Shown here piece by piece: positions 32,747 through 42,600 of a DNA stretch of 64,000 nt. The position numbers and the translations under genes are program-made. The stretch is from Bordetella bronchialis (GTDB taxonomy: Bacteria > Pseudomonadota > Gammaproteobacteria > Burkholderiales > Burkholderiaceae_B), in NCBI RefSeq assembly GCF_001676705.1, contig NZ_CP016170.1:2046001-2110000 (forward strand), written 5' to 3'. Every line of letters begins with the position of its first letter. Within the stretch, counting starts at the first letter, position 1. The notes beneath the pieces were generated by a model. That model saw nothing but the letters and a program-made list of their open reading frames with translations. It did not search any database and was not told the origin of the DNA.

Positions 32747-33230
32747 CGGCACCAAAGCAACGTTCGACGTGTCCGGCTGGACCGCGGCCCTGGACAAGCT
32801 AGTCGGGCCGGCGCGCGAGAGCTTGGCGCGGTCGATGGCGGTCGCCGGCGGCCAGGTGCTGCGCGACGAGGCGAAGACGCTGGCACCGGTTCAGTCTGGC
32901 GGCCTGAGGGACGCAATCTATCTTGCCTATCAGGACGCCGATTCCACTCCGGCCGAAGTGAGATATGCGGTGTCCTGGAACGCCACGAAGGCGCCGCATG
33001 GCCACTTGCTGGAGTTCGGGCACTGGCAGACACGCGCCGCATACCAGGGAAGCGACGGGAAGTGGTATTCCGGAGCGCTGTTGCCGAATCCGAAATGGGT
33101 TCCGGCGCATCCTTTCCTGCGCCCGGCCTACGAGGCGGCGAAGGACCTCGCGCGGCAAGCCATGATTGAACGCGGTAAGCATCGCCTGCCGGAGCTACTG
33201 GCGGGTCAGGGAGGCGACGATGAGCTTTGA
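32739..33230 (+). CDS. HK97 gp10-like tail-component protein
   Basis: 163 residues: FDVSGWTAALDKLVGPARESLARSMA at the start, DEAKTLAPVQSGGLRDAIYL and HGHLLEFGHWQTRAAY in the middle, HPFLRPAYEAAKDLARQAM at the end. This is the HK97-gp10 pattern, a neck protein between connector and tail. Overlaps neighbours by 8 and 11 bp. Confidence 0.92.
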   Translation: MADGTKATFDVSGWTAALDKLVGPARESLARSMAVAGGQVLRDEAKTLAPVQSGGLRDAIYLAYQDADSTPAEVRYAVSWNATKAPHGHLLEFGHWQTRAAYQGSDGKWYSGALLPNPKWVPAHPFLRPAYEAAKDLARQAMIERGKHRLPELLAGQGGDDEL

Positions 33231-33573
33231 AGGCGATTTGCGCGCGCTCCTTGCCCCGTTGGTGGCTGGCCGCGTGTACCCGGACGTCTCACCCGATGTG
33301 CCGACCTATCCGCTCATCATCTACCAGCAGGTCGGCGGCTCCGCCGGTTGGTATGTCGAGAAGGCACTCCCGGGCCAGGAAAATTCTCGGGTACAGGTCT
33401 ATGTATGGGACAAAAGCCGCGCTAACGCATCATTAATAGCACGGCAGGTGGAGGCCGCTATCTGTGTGAGCCCTTTCGCAGCGCAGCCGTACGGCGCATT
33501 CGTCGCTCTGTACGAAGAGGATCTCAAGTTGTACGGAACCCGCCAGGACTTTGGTATCTGGCACCCTCGATAA
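33220..33573 (+). CDS. DUF3168 tail-completion protein
   Basis: 117 residues from ATG 33220, with GGAGG upstream. The sequence (FEGDLRALLAPLVAGRVYPDV, PLIIYQQVGGSAGWYVE, QVYVWDKSRANASLIARQVE) fits DUF3168 proteins that cap the tail tube towards the head. It is followed by a terminator, so it ends the head-neck part of the operon. Confidence 0.9.
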   Translation: MSFEGDLRALLAPLVAGRVYPDVSPDVPTYPLIIYQQVGGSAGWYVEKALPGQENSRVQVYVWDKSRANASLIARQVEAAICVSPFAAQPYGAFVALYEEDLKLYGTRQDFGIWHPR

Positions 33574-33590
33574 CTGCCCAGTTTCAACCG

Positions 33591-33612
33591 CCCGGCGCCG
33601 CCGGGTTTTTTT
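33591..33612 (+). terminator. Terminator inside the late operon
   Basis: Stem CCCGGC/GCCGGG with a GCC loop and seven T, between the tail-completion and tail-tube genes. Confidence 0.9.
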
Positions 33613-33625
33613 ATGAGGACTTGCC

Positions 33626-34282
33626 ATGAGTTCGATTTTCATCAACGGCACGAAATATTCCGTGTCGACCGGCCTGGCGGCGGCCGTTGCGGTGACCGCC
33701 ATCACCAACGCGAATCCCGCGGTGGCCAGTGCCGCGACGCCCCCGGCCGACGGTTCTATCCTGATCGTCAATTCTGGCTGGAGCGAGCTGGACGAAACGG
33801 TGGCGCGTTCGGCCAACGCCGATGCCGACTCCTTCGAGCTGGAAGGTGTCGACACGACCAGTGCCACGCGATTCCCGGCCGGGCAGGGCGCTGGATCGGT
33901 GCGTGCCGTGGATACCTGGGTGCCGCTGGACCAGGTCCGCGATGTGCAGGTTGCGGGCGGCGAGCAACAGTACTTCCAGTACCAGTACGTGGAGGACCGC
34001 AGCAGCCGCCAGCGTCAGAAGCCGACGTTCAAGAATGCGATCACGCTGACGTTCCAGCTCGACTATGACCCGGCCAAGGCGTGGTACCAGGCACTGATCG
34101 AGGCCGACGCGGCGCGCGACCCGGTGGTGGTGCGAGGAATTCTCCCCAACGGTGCTGTGCTGCTGTACTACGCCTACCCTTCGTTCAACAAGGTTCCGAC
34201 CGGCACCGTCAACGAGAACCTGCAGAACACGGCGACGTTCTCCTTGCTGGCCGATCCCATCCGCTACGAGGCCGCGGAATGA
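33626..34282 (+). CDS. Major tail tube protein
   Basis: 218 residues with a beta-rich sequence: FINGTKYSVSTGLAAAVAVTAITNANPAV, GSILIVNSGWSELDETVARSANAD, FKNAITLTFQLDYDP and NLQNTATFSLLADPI. It fits the lambda gpV/TTP type of siphovirus tube proteins; the position before G/GT agrees. A ribosome site (GAGGA) follows the terminator. Confidence 0.88.
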   Translation: MSSIFINGTKYSVSTGLAAAVAVTAITNANPAVASAATPPADGSILIVNSGWSELDETVARSANADADSFELEGVDTTSATRFPAGQGAGSVRAVDTWVPLDQVRDVQVAGGEQQYFQYQYVEDRSSRQRQKPTFKNAITLTFQLDYDPAKAWYQALIEADAARDPVVVRGILPNGAVLLYYAYPSFNKVPTGTVNENLQNTATFSLLADPIRYEAAE

Positions 34283-34590
34283 CGTTCCAGGTGAAAGCCA
34301 ACCCGACGATCGATGCGACGATCACGATCGTCGGCCAAGGACGTGAGCAGAAGCTCACCGTCACCTTCCGGCACAAGACCCGATCGGAGTACACCACCAT
34401 CATCCAAAAGGTGATCGAAGCGTCAGGCCAAGACGCGGATATCGCCGTCCAGATCCTGGAAAGCTGGGACGCGGACGTGCCGCTGGATGTGGCGGGTCTG
34501 AAGCTGCTGGAAGAGCACCAGCCGGGCGCCGTGCGCGCGATTCTGGAGGCGTACGGCGAAGCTCTTTCGGTGGGCCGCCGAAAAAACTGA
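34279..34590 (+). CDS. Tail assembly chaperone G
   Basis: 103 residues starting MTFQVKANPTIDATITIVGQ and ending VGRRKN. ATG 34279 overlaps the tube stop. Its last two codons AAA AAC follow an A and make the slippery heptamer A-AAA-AAC (34581-34587) directly before the TGA. It is the short form of the gpG/gpGT chaperone pair that holds the tape measure during tail assembly. Confidence 0.9.
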   Translation: MTFQVKANPTIDATITIVGQGREQKLTVTFRHKTRSEYTTIIQKVIEASGQDADIAVQILESWDADVPLDVAGLKLLEEHQPGAVRAILEAYGEALSVGRRKN

Positions 34591-34892
34591 AGGAGGCGGT
34601 GGCGGCGTTCTATTGGACGCCCCCCGCCGAGAACGCGTTGGCGGCCTCAGGACTGCGGAAGGAAGACTTCCCCGCTCCTGTTGCCGCGCTGTGGCCGGAG
34701 CTGGCCGAGCCGTTTGCACTCTTCGTCCGGAACCACACCCAGTGGCGCGTTGGGCCGGGTGGGGTGGTGGGTCTGGATTACCTGGTTTTCTTCCGGGAAC
34801 TGGACCGCCTCCCGCAGCATGACCAGGACGAAACAATGGACGTGATCCGCCTCATCGAGCGGTTTGCGCTGGAACAGATCTACAAGAGCTGA
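34279..34892 (+). CDS. GT fusion made by -1 frameshift
   Basis: A -1 slip on AAAAAAC (34581-34587) lets ribosomes go past the G stop, reading CTG AAG GAG GCG GTG and on to the stop at 34890-34892. This adds 101 residues (AAFYWTPPAENALAASGLR, FVRNHTQWRVGPGGVVGLDY), a DUF1799-type T domain. The product has 204 residues. An independent GTG start at 34599 has its ribosome site too close (three bases), so the frameshift explains this frame better. Confidence 0.85.
34581..34587 (+). promoter_or_regulatory. -1 frameshift slippery heptamer A AAA AAC
   Basis: In the G frame this is A-AAA-AAC followed at once by TGA. The -1 frame is open for 101 codons and encodes the T domain. It matches the X-XXY-YYZ rule. 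Confidence 0.88.
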
Positions 34893-34893
34893 C

Positions 34894-37722
34894 ATGGCAG
34901 ACGATACGCTAGGCACTGCGAAGCTTTCGATTGTGGTCGACACGTCGAACTTCGATGCGGCCATCAATCAGGCCAAGCGTAGTGTCAGTGGCATGTCGCA
35001 GGCTGCGCAGGATGCCTACAACAAGCTGTCGGCCGCCCAGAAACGGCAGGTCGATGGCCTGATCCGGCAGGCAAATCTGCTTGGCAAAACGCGCCAGGAA
35101 CAGATCCTCTACAACGCGGCGCTCAAGGGCGTTCCGACGTCCATCCTGGACGAGCTCAAGACGAAGTTTTCGGCGGCGGGCTCTGCCGCGGCTGCGGCGG
35201 GCAAGGAGCTTAATCAGTACGGCATCACGGCTGGCCAGCAAGCGGCGGCGCTACGTGGTGTCCCGGCTCAGCTGACCGATATCATTGTCGGCCTGCAGGG
35301 CGGACAGTCGCCGCTGACGGTCGCGCTGCAGCAGGGCGGACAGCTGCGCGATATGTTCGGCGGCTTGGTGCCCGCCGCCAAGGCGTTGGGAAGCGCCTTT
35401 CTGGGGCTGGTCAATCCGTTGACCCTTACCGCCGGCGGTGTGGCTGCGCTTGCCCTGGCCTACAGCCAGGGTGCCGGCGAGAGCCAGAAATTCAACCAGG
35501 CCCTGATTCTGACGGGGAACGTTAGCGGCCAGACCGCCGGCGAACTGTCCGACCTGGCGCGGAGCATCAGCGAAACAGGCGTGACGCAGGCGAGCGCGGC
35601 GCGCGTGCTGACCCAGGTGGTGTCCAGCGGGAAAATCGCCACCGATTCATACCGGGAAGTGGCCCAGGCGGCTCTGGACCTGGAGTCGATCACCGGGACG
35701 GCCGCGGACAAGACGCTGGCGGTGTTCGAGCGGCTGGCGGACGAACCGACCAAGGCATCGGCGGCGCTGAACGAGCAGTATCACTACCTGACGGCTTCGA
35801 TCTACGAGCAGATCGCGGCGCTGGAGCGGCAGGGGGACAAGGACGAGGCTGCGGCGCTCGCGCAGCGCACCTACGCCAACGCTGTCATCCAGCGCGCCCA
35901 GGAAGTGAAGGCGAACATGGGCACGCTGGAACGGGCCTGGGATAGCCTCGCCGGCGCCGCCAAGGGCGCCTGGGACGCGATGCTGAATATCGGCCGGCCG
36001 ACGCCGGTGGCGGATCTTCGCGCCCAAGCCAAGGCGATTCAGGACCAAATCGCCCAGCTTCAGGGCGGCGACGGCTTCGCGACGAATGCTGGCGGCGCTG
36101 CCTTCGGTGGTGGAGGAAATGCGCGGGCGCAGGCGCTAAAGCGCCTTCAGACGCAGTTGGCGCCGATCCTGCAACAGATTGCCGACGATGAGAAAAAGTC
36201 GGCGGACGCCCGTGCGGCGGCCGAGGCCCAGGCCGCGAACGACGCCAAGATATCGGCGCAGAGCTGGGTCGACGATCTGCGGAAGAGCTCGCGCAGCCGC
36301 GCGCAGATTCGAGACGAGGAAGTTGCGCAGGTCCGGAAGAATGCGGCGATTCTGGGGCTCTCCGTCCAAGAAACCCAACGGCTGATCGACCAGGTCAACG
36401 CGAAGTACAAGGATCCCGCAGCCAAGGCATTCACCGACGACGCGGCGACAAAGATGCTGGCGAGCCTGCGCGAGCAGGCCGCGGCGATGCAAGACCAGCT
36501 GGAGTCCAGCACCAAGCTGACGGCCCAACAACAGGCCCTGGCCAAGTTCGAGCAGCAGATAGCCGACTTGAAAAACAAGGCGGTCCTCACGGCCGACCAG
36601 AAAAGCCTGCTGGCCAACGAAGATGCCATTCGGACCCAGCTCCAGGCCAATGTCGCCTTGGGGGACCAGGTCAAACTGAAGCAGGAGTCGTTGCAGCTGG
36701 ACGAGCGCGCGCGGCAGCTCTTGCTGTCGATTCAGTCCGCCCAGACCAGCCAGGGAGACCAGTACGCGAGGCAGCTGGCGGGTGCCGGGCGGGGGAGCCA
36801 GGAGCAGGAGCGTATCCGCTCCGCCCAAACGCTGGTGCGCCAGTACCAGCGATACCAGGACCAACTGACCAAGGCGACGCCAAAGGATCTCCTTGGTTCC
36901 GACCAGTACCGGCAGGCCAGCCAGGAAATCTCCGACCAGTTGGACCTCGCGCTGGCGGACCAGCAGGACTACTACCGGCAGTTGGACCAGCTGCAATCGG
37001 ATTGGAAGACAGGCGCCTCGTCGGCGCTTGAAGACTACGCCGACAGCATCAGGAACGTTGCCGCATCCACGTCGCAAGCATTCTCGGACGGATTCAAAGG
37101 CGCCGAGGACGCGATAGTGAAGTTCGCCCAGACGGGCAAGCTGAGCGTCAGCGACATGGCGAACAGCATCATCGCGGATCTGATTCGGATATCGGTGCGC
37201 AGCAGCATCACCGGTCCGCTGGCGCAGTACCTTGGCCAGGCCATCGGCGGATATTTTGCCGGAGGCTCGAGTGCCGGCATTGGGGCGGCGACGGCAACGG
37301 ACGTGGGCAACGCCGGCGGCGGCCTTATGTTTCTGGACAGTGGCGGATACACCGGCCCCGGCGGCAAGTACGACCTGGCCGGTTTCGTTCACCGCGGCGA
37401 AGTGGTTTGGAGCCAGGAGGATGTCGCGCGCGCCGGCGGCGTCGGTGCGGTCGAGGCAATGCGGCAGGGGTTTCGCGGTTATGCGGATGGCGGTCCGGTC
37501 GGTCGTGCGGCCGTGCCGCTGACCTCAATGCAGGGTAGTCGTCAGGCCGCGGCACCGCAGATCGAGGTCAACGTCATCAATCAGTCCGGCCAGCCGGTCC
37601 AGGCCTCACAGGGTAATACCCGGATCGACGGGGACCGGATAGTCACCGAGGTCTTCTTGAAGGATGTTCGGACCAACGGCCCCATGACGAAGCAGATCAA
37701 GAATTTGGTCGGCAAAAGGTAA
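34894..37722 (+). CDS. Tape measure protein
   Basis: 942 residues from ATG 34894, one base after the T stop. The N-terminal part (LSIVVDTSNFDAAINQAKRS) and TMP domain (QQAAALRGVPAQLTDIIVGLQGGQSP) are lambda gpH-like. Then come hydrophobic segments (GLVNPLTLTAGGVAALAL) and long coiled-coil regions (residues ~380-720). Its length sets tail length and the hydrophobic part may pass the inner membrane during injection. Confidence 0.95.
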   Translation: MADDTLGTAKLSIVVDTSNFDAAINQAKRSVSGMSQAAQDAYNKLSAAQKRQVDGLIRQANLLGKTRQEQILYNAALKGVPTSILDELKTKFSAAGSAAAAAGKELNQYGITAGQQAAALRGVPAQLTDIIVGLQGGQSPLTVALQQGGQLRDMFGGLVPAAKALGSAFLGLVNPLTLTAGGVAALALAYSQGAGESQKFNQALILTGNVSGQTAGELSDLARSISETGVTQASAARVLTQVVSSGKIATDSYREVAQAALDLESITGTAADKTLAVFERLADEPTKASAALNEQYHYLTASIYEQIAALERQGDKDEAAALAQRTYANAVIQRAQEVKANMGTLERAWDSLAGAAKGAWDAMLNIGRPTPVADLRAQAKAIQDQIAQLQGGDGFATNAGGAAFGGGGNARAQALKRLQTQLAPILQQIADDEKKSADARAAAEAQAANDAKISAQSWVDDLRKSSRSRAQIRDEEVAQVRKNAAILGLSVQETQRLIDQVNAKYKDPAAKAFTDDAATKMLASLREQAAAMQDQLESSTKLTAQQQALAKFEQQIADLKNKAVLTADQKSLLANEDAIRTQLQANVALGDQVKLKQESLQLDERARQLLLSIQSAQTSQGDQYARQLAGAGRGSQEQERIRSAQTLVRQYQRYQDQLTKATPKDLLGSDQYRQASQEISDQLDLALADQQDYYRQLDQLQSDWKTGASSALEDYADSIRNVAASTSQAFSDGFKGAEDAIVKFAQTGKLSVSDMANSIIADLIRISVRSSITGPLAQYLGQAIGGYFAGGSSAGIGAATATDVGNAGGGLMFLDSGGYTGPGGKYDLAGFVHRGEVVWSQEDVARAGGVGAVEAMRQGFRGYADGGPVGRAAVPLTSMQGSRQAAAPQIEVNVINQSGQPVQASQGNTRIDGDRIVTEVFLKDVRTNGPMTKQIKNLVGKR

Positions 37723-37727
37723 AAGGC

Positions 37728-38078
37728 ATGGCAATTCCCGAGTTTCCATCCTACGCGCGCATCATCACAGATGGATTTACCGAAAAGCGAGATTTCGGTG
37801 TCATCCGTTCGGAGATGGACGGCTTGGCCAAGCAGCGACCACGTTGGTCAAAACCAATCGTGACGCGGGCCGTGAGCATCCTGGTGCAGAGCCGGGAAGA
37901 TAAAGCAGCGTTCGACGCGTTTGTGTCGGACGACCTCGGCGGCGGCTCCGCATGGTTCACCTTCAAAGATCCCGTCGATGGCGTGAGCAAGCAGGGCCGA
38001 TTCGTCGCCGGCTCTCAGCAGTGGTCAGTCCAGGGTGAAAGCTGGGTGCAACAGGGCCAGATAGAGAGCATCGGATGA
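37728..38078 (+). CDS. Minor tail protein M-like
   Basis: 116 residues: FPSYARIITDGFTEKRDFGVIRSEMDG, WFTFKDPVDGVSKQGRFV and a C-terminal GSQQWSVQGESWVQQG. It sits between tape measure and L-like genes as lambda M does, and it probably helps form the tail tip. It overlaps the next gene by 4 bp. Confidence 0.8.
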   Translation: MAIPEFPSYARIITDGFTEKRDFGVIRSEMDGLAKQRPRWSKPIVTRAVSILVQSREDKAAFDAFVSDDLGGGSAWFTFKDPVDGVSKQGRFVAGSQQWSVQGESWVQQGQIESIG

Positions 38079-38551
38079 GCCGCGCGATATCGACCAACGG
38101 CCGGCGCCAGCTCCTGGCTACCAGCGCCGACGAAAACCTGCTGGTTTGCCTGGAAATAATTCATCCCGACCTGGCGGAGCCTATCAGAGTCGTGCGGGAC
38201 ACGCAGGATCTGCTGGCCCGCGGCAATACGTACACGGCCTGTCCGTTCGATATCACGTTGCCAGACGACATTGAAGGCCAGATTCCACAGGCGACAATCC
38301 AGGTCGATAACGTCGGCCGAGAACTGACGGAATGGCTGGAGTTTAGTCGTGGCGGACAGGGGGCGCGGTGCCGGTTGATCCTCGTCTATCGGTCTGACCC
38401 GGACGTGTTCGAGTACGACCTGACGATGGACATGACGGGTTTGAAGATCGACAACCAGAAGGTTTCCGGAAACCTGGGTTTCGTGAATACGCTGTCCCAA
38501 GTGGCGGTGGTGAAGACCTTCACGCCCCAAACCGCACCAGGACTGTGGTAG
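38075..38551 (+). CDS. DUF1833 minor tail protein (L-like)
   Basis: 158 residues: LLVCLEIIHPDLAEPIRVVRD, TACPFDITLPDDIEGQIPQATIQ and NVGRELTEWLEF fit DUF1833 proteins, found where lambda gpL lies. A tail-tip baseplate component. No Cys set for an iron-sulphur cluster is visible, unlike lambda L. Confidence 0.85.
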   Translation: MSRAISTNGRRQLLATSADENLLVCLEIIHPDLAEPIRVVRDTQDLLARGNTYTACPFDITLPDDIEGQIPQATIQVDNVGRELTEWLEFSRGGQGARCRLILVYRSDPDVFEYDLTMDMTGLKIDNQKVSGNLGFVNTLSQVAVVKTFTPQTAPGLW

Positions 38552-38583
38552 AGCATGGTAAAAGGGCGGTTTTGGGAGGGTGT

Positions 38584-39183
38584 ATGCGAGCAATCATGAT
38601 TGCGCTTGTCGCACTTTTCGTCAGCGGGTGCGCGAGTCAGCATCCGCAGTTAACGCGCGAAGAGTTTCTGAAGGCCAGCCAACGTCAGTATCAGGGGAAA
38701 TCGCCCGATGATATTTTTGCTGCCGCAGAAAGGTTGTTTCGGCTCGATGACGGCAATGACTTCGCCTTCACCTATTCGCAAGACGGCATGACGGCGCAAC
38801 GGCGCTGGTCGTTCTATTTCGTGCTGGCCGCGGGGTTTGGCACCGACACTTGGAATATCAAGACCGTACAGGATGGCGCGACCACCAAGGTGTCAGTAGA
38901 GGTTTCTACGACTTCTAGCCAGGCTCTCGGACCTACGATGGTCGGAAATATCGGCGGAACCGCGATCTACGACGTTTTTTGGTCGCGCATGGACTACTTG
39001 CTAGGTAAGTCGGACCATTGGATGACATGCGAGGAAAGCAATCGAAGAATCAAGGATGGTGTCGTTTGGGGGCCGAATGATCCGTTATGCGACAGCGTGA
39101 CCGTTAACGACGATGTTCCGGACGAGCTACGCGGAGTCCTTGTGAAGCAGCGTCCGAATCGACCTAACCCGAATCCTACCTAG
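38584..39183 (+). CDS. Lipoprotein within tail operon
   Basis: 199 residues from ATG 38584 behind GGGAGGG. Signal peptide MRAIMIALVALFVSGC has its lipobox Cys at 16. The mature part has EEFLKASQRQYQGKSPDDIFAAAERLF and a beta-rich rest with a Gly-rich VGNIGGTAIYDVFW segment. GC is lower than that of the tail genes, and a terminator closes it off. An envelope lipoprotein here is not needed to build a tail; a role in blocking superinfection or altering the host surface is likely but inferred. Confidence 0.8.
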   Translation: MRAIMIALVALFVSGCASQHPQLTREEFLKASQRQYQGKSPDDIFAAAERLFRLDDGNDFAFTYSQDGMTAQRRWSFYFVLAAGFGTDTWNIKTVQDGATTKVSVEVSTTSSQALGPTMVGNIGGTAIYDVFWSRMDYLLGKSDHWMTCEESNRRIKDGVVWGPNDPLCDSVTVNDDVPDELRGVLVKQRPNRPNPNPT

Positions 39184-39204
39184 CGAAGTATTCGAGACGA
39201 TTCC

Positions 39205-39226
39205 GCCACCTTCGGGTGGCTTTTTT
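39205..39226 (+). terminator. Terminator overlapping the K gene start region
   Basis: Stem GCCACC/GGTGGC, TTCG loop and six T, ending right at the ATG of the next gene (39227). Confidence 0.9.
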
Positions 39227-39622
39227 ATGCCCAGAAAAATGCATTGGTCTGATCGATACGTGGGGTTGCCCTACATCGCTGGCGCTGGCGACTGCGCGGC
39301 ACTGGCCGCCAAGGTCGCACGCGATGTTCTCGGCATCGATTGCGGCCTTCCGGCGTCCCATGCGACTGGCGTGCGTGAGCAGTCAGCTCAGGTCATGGCG
39401 AACAAGGACGCACTGGCGGTTCGTATCGATGCCCCAATTGACGCTCAGCCAGCTCTGTTTCTTGCGAGGGGTCGGCTTGCCCACATAGGCGTCGTGTGCA
39501 TCATCGGCGGCGAGGTGTGGGTTTTGCATGCCGACCAATCTGCCGGTGCAGTTGTCAGAGAAAGGCTTTCGAGAATGACCGAATTCCGATACATCCTTGA
39601 GGGATTCTACAAATGGCTGTAG
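39227..39622 (+). CDS. NlpC/P60-like tail assembly peptidase (K-like)
   Basis: 131 residues. The Cys-His-His set of the NlpC/P60 fold is visible: Cys23 in AGAGDCAALAA, His86 in RLAHIGVV and His101 in VLHADQ. It corresponds to the peptidase part of lambda gpK and would cut peptidoglycan at infection or process the tip. The only ribosome-site-like GGTGG lies in the terminator stem just upstream. It overlaps the J-like gene by 10 bp. Confidence 0.88.
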   Translation: MPRKMHWSDRYVGLPYIAGAGDCAALAAKVARDVLGIDCGLPASHATGVREQSAQVMANKDALAVRIDAPIDAQPALFLARGRLAHIGVVCIIGGEVWVLHADQSAGAVVRERLSRMTEFRYILEGFYKWL

Positions 39623-42600
39623 CTCAACTGCCAGCAGTCGTGTCGTGGCCGCATGCCTTAACCGGGGTCGGGAGGGAATGCTCGTTTGAGATGTTTCTGC
39701 CTGGGGAGACGCTAGGACGCTATGTTGATCGGTTGGGGTTGACGGTGGCTCGCGGCCGTGTGCTCGCGCTGCACAATGGCCGATTGATTCCCTCGGACCT
39801 TTGGCGCGGACTCATTCCCAAGCCGGGCGACCAAATTATTCTCCGCTCTTGGCCGGAAGGCGGGGGCGGGGGGAATAAGGTTCTGCGCACAGTTGCGCTG
39901 GTTGTTGTTGCGGTCGTGGCGGCCTACACGGGCGGCGCGGCCGCGACTGCGTATAGTGGCCTGGCTGGATCCACAGCCGCAGGTGCGTCAGCGGTTGGCG
40001 CTGCCGTATCAGCAGCGGTCGTGATTGGTGGAAGTATTCTTGTCAACGCCCTGATCCCGCTCCCCAAGCCCAACACCGCCAGCACGGCGACGAGCGGCAC
40101 GGACAACGCGCCGAGCTACCAGATCCAGGCCGCTCGCAACACTTCGCGTCCATTCGAGCCCATGCTGCTTGTCATGGGCGGGCCGATCAAGGTCGTCCCT
40201 GACGTTGGAAGCAATCCGTCCACGCAGTACATCGGCGACGATCAGTACCTATCGCAGATATTCCACTTCGGCCTCCAGCCGGATATGTCGATCACGAATC
40301 TGAAGATAGGCGATACGCCGATTGAGAATTTCCAGGGCGTCCAGATTCAGCGATCGGGCTGGGATGGGATCGTTACGCTGGCCCCGGATAACGTCGATAC
40401 CATCCAGGGATTCGACCTTAACCAGTACGATGGATGGAATACACGGACGACGCCGCCAAACACCAATCACTTCGAGATCGAGTTCTCGGCCATCCTGTTC
40501 AGCTTGGATACGCTCACGGGAGAATTCAATCCGCGTGAGGTCGTTGTACAGGTCGAGTATCGGGCAGTCGGGTCGTCTACCTGGATCCCGTTCGGAAACT
40601 TCACCGATCCGGTGTACGCCACGCACTTCTGGGCCTATGGTGTCTACCAGTCGCTCAGTGATGGGGAAAGTGCCACGTCTGGCACGCAGTGGGTGCAGAT
40701 ATCCTATGGATCGCTGAATCCCAACGACCATGTCAACGGCGAGCAACACGTCGAATGCCAGACATGGGGCGGTGGCGATGCGGGCGATAACTATTCCTGC
40801 CAGACCTACGAATGGCGCTGGCTGCCGCACCCCATTCAACTCGGGCTCCCTTGGCAAGGCATCGCACCTGATCCGCTACTGGGCTATCAGACCACGGAGG
40901 GGATCCGACTATCCAACAATTCGAACAAGCCGCTAAGGTCTACTTGGACTGGGGATCTTCCGCCTGGGCAGTACGAGATCCGGGTTCAGAAGGTAACCCC
41001 TGACATCAATACCAACACGGACTCTAACCAGATCGCGGTCACGCAGATCCGTGCCTTCCAGTACACGCCGACGGACTACAGCAACCAGGCGCGGATAGCG
41101 GTCCGGATTCGTGCAACCTCGCAGCTTAACGGTCCGATCGATGAGCTGTCCGCCACCTGCTATCCGGCATGCAACGTCTGGAATGGCTCTGCCTGGGTGT
41201 ACGCGGCGAATGCCAATCCGGCCTATTGGTTCCTTTGGTTCGCGCTTGGGAAGCGAGATGCCAGCGGCAACAAGCTCTATGGCGCCTGCATTCCCGAGGA
41301 GCAGATCGACGTAGAGAGCATCAAGGCGTGGGGCGCATGGTGTACGGCCAAGGGCTGGACGTTTCGGTATGTCCTGGCGCAGAAGATGAGCGCCCACGAT
41401 GTGCTGACGATGATTGCACGAGCGGGACAGGCTTCATACACCTGGCAGTCAGGAAAACTCGGCGTTGTCTGGGACCAGGCCGACCTACCGGTCGTTGCCA
41501 TGATCGGTCCCTTCAATATCAAGGCGGGTACGTTCGAGGTCAGCTACGTCGACGCGACGGTCGATGAGATTGTCGGCAACTTCGCCAATAAGGATCGGGA
41601 TTGGCAGGCCGATCAAGTTCGAGTCCGTGTTCCTGGCGCCCCTTTGCTGAATAACCCGCAGACGTTCGATCTGGAAGGGATTGACGACGCGGCGGTGGCC
41701 GGGCGAGCGGTGAACCTTCTGGCCGCAAGCCAGAATTTCCACCGACGGCGGGTCACCTGGGAGATGGACATCGAGGGCTACATCGCGACTCGGGGCGATG
41801 TGGTGCAGGTTTCTCATGACCTTACAGTCTGGGGCTATTCCGGCAGGCTGACCGGCGGCACGCGGACGCAGATTTTTCTCGACCGCAAGGTGCCGATATC
41901 AGAGGCGGCCGGCGCGTACCTCTGTCTGCGGGCTCCGGATGGTCGGATGATCTACACGACGGTCTCATGGTTCGACGGCGATACGGACGTGCTGAATCTG
42001 TACGGCGGGATCCCGGACGATTTCCCGATGCCCAGTGATATGCCCGACGTCATTCCCATGGACTGGGCATGGCAGATGGACCCGATCCAGACGCCGGGGC
42101 GACGCCTGAAGATCGTTTCTGTGACGCCCACCAATGATGATGGGGTGCGTTTCGAGGCGGTGGACGACAATCCCGACTACTACAAGTCGGAGACCAACCC
42201 GTTCGGCTACACACCGCCGCGTGATGGCGCGCTTCTGCGTGGAATCATCCTGGCATTGGCGTATGAGGAAAGCATCCTCAGTGTCTCGTCTGATTCGATC
42301 CAGGTCCGTCTAGATTGGGTAATCAGCTCTGCTGGTAGGGCGCGCGTTGACTACCGTATCAACGGTGTGGCCGCTCCGTCTGTTACTACCACGGACCGGT
42401 ATTTCACGTTCCAGGCACATACGGGGGATGTGGTCACGGCCACGATAACGCCAATCGGATCAACTGGATCCGGCGTGGCAAAGTCTGGCACCTGGACGGT
42501 GGCTGGACTCGCCGCGCCGTTGCCAGCGGTGACCGGTCTAACCAATGTCTTCCGCGACGGTCTGACGTGGTTGGCATGGTCGCGCGTCGATGACGTTCGG

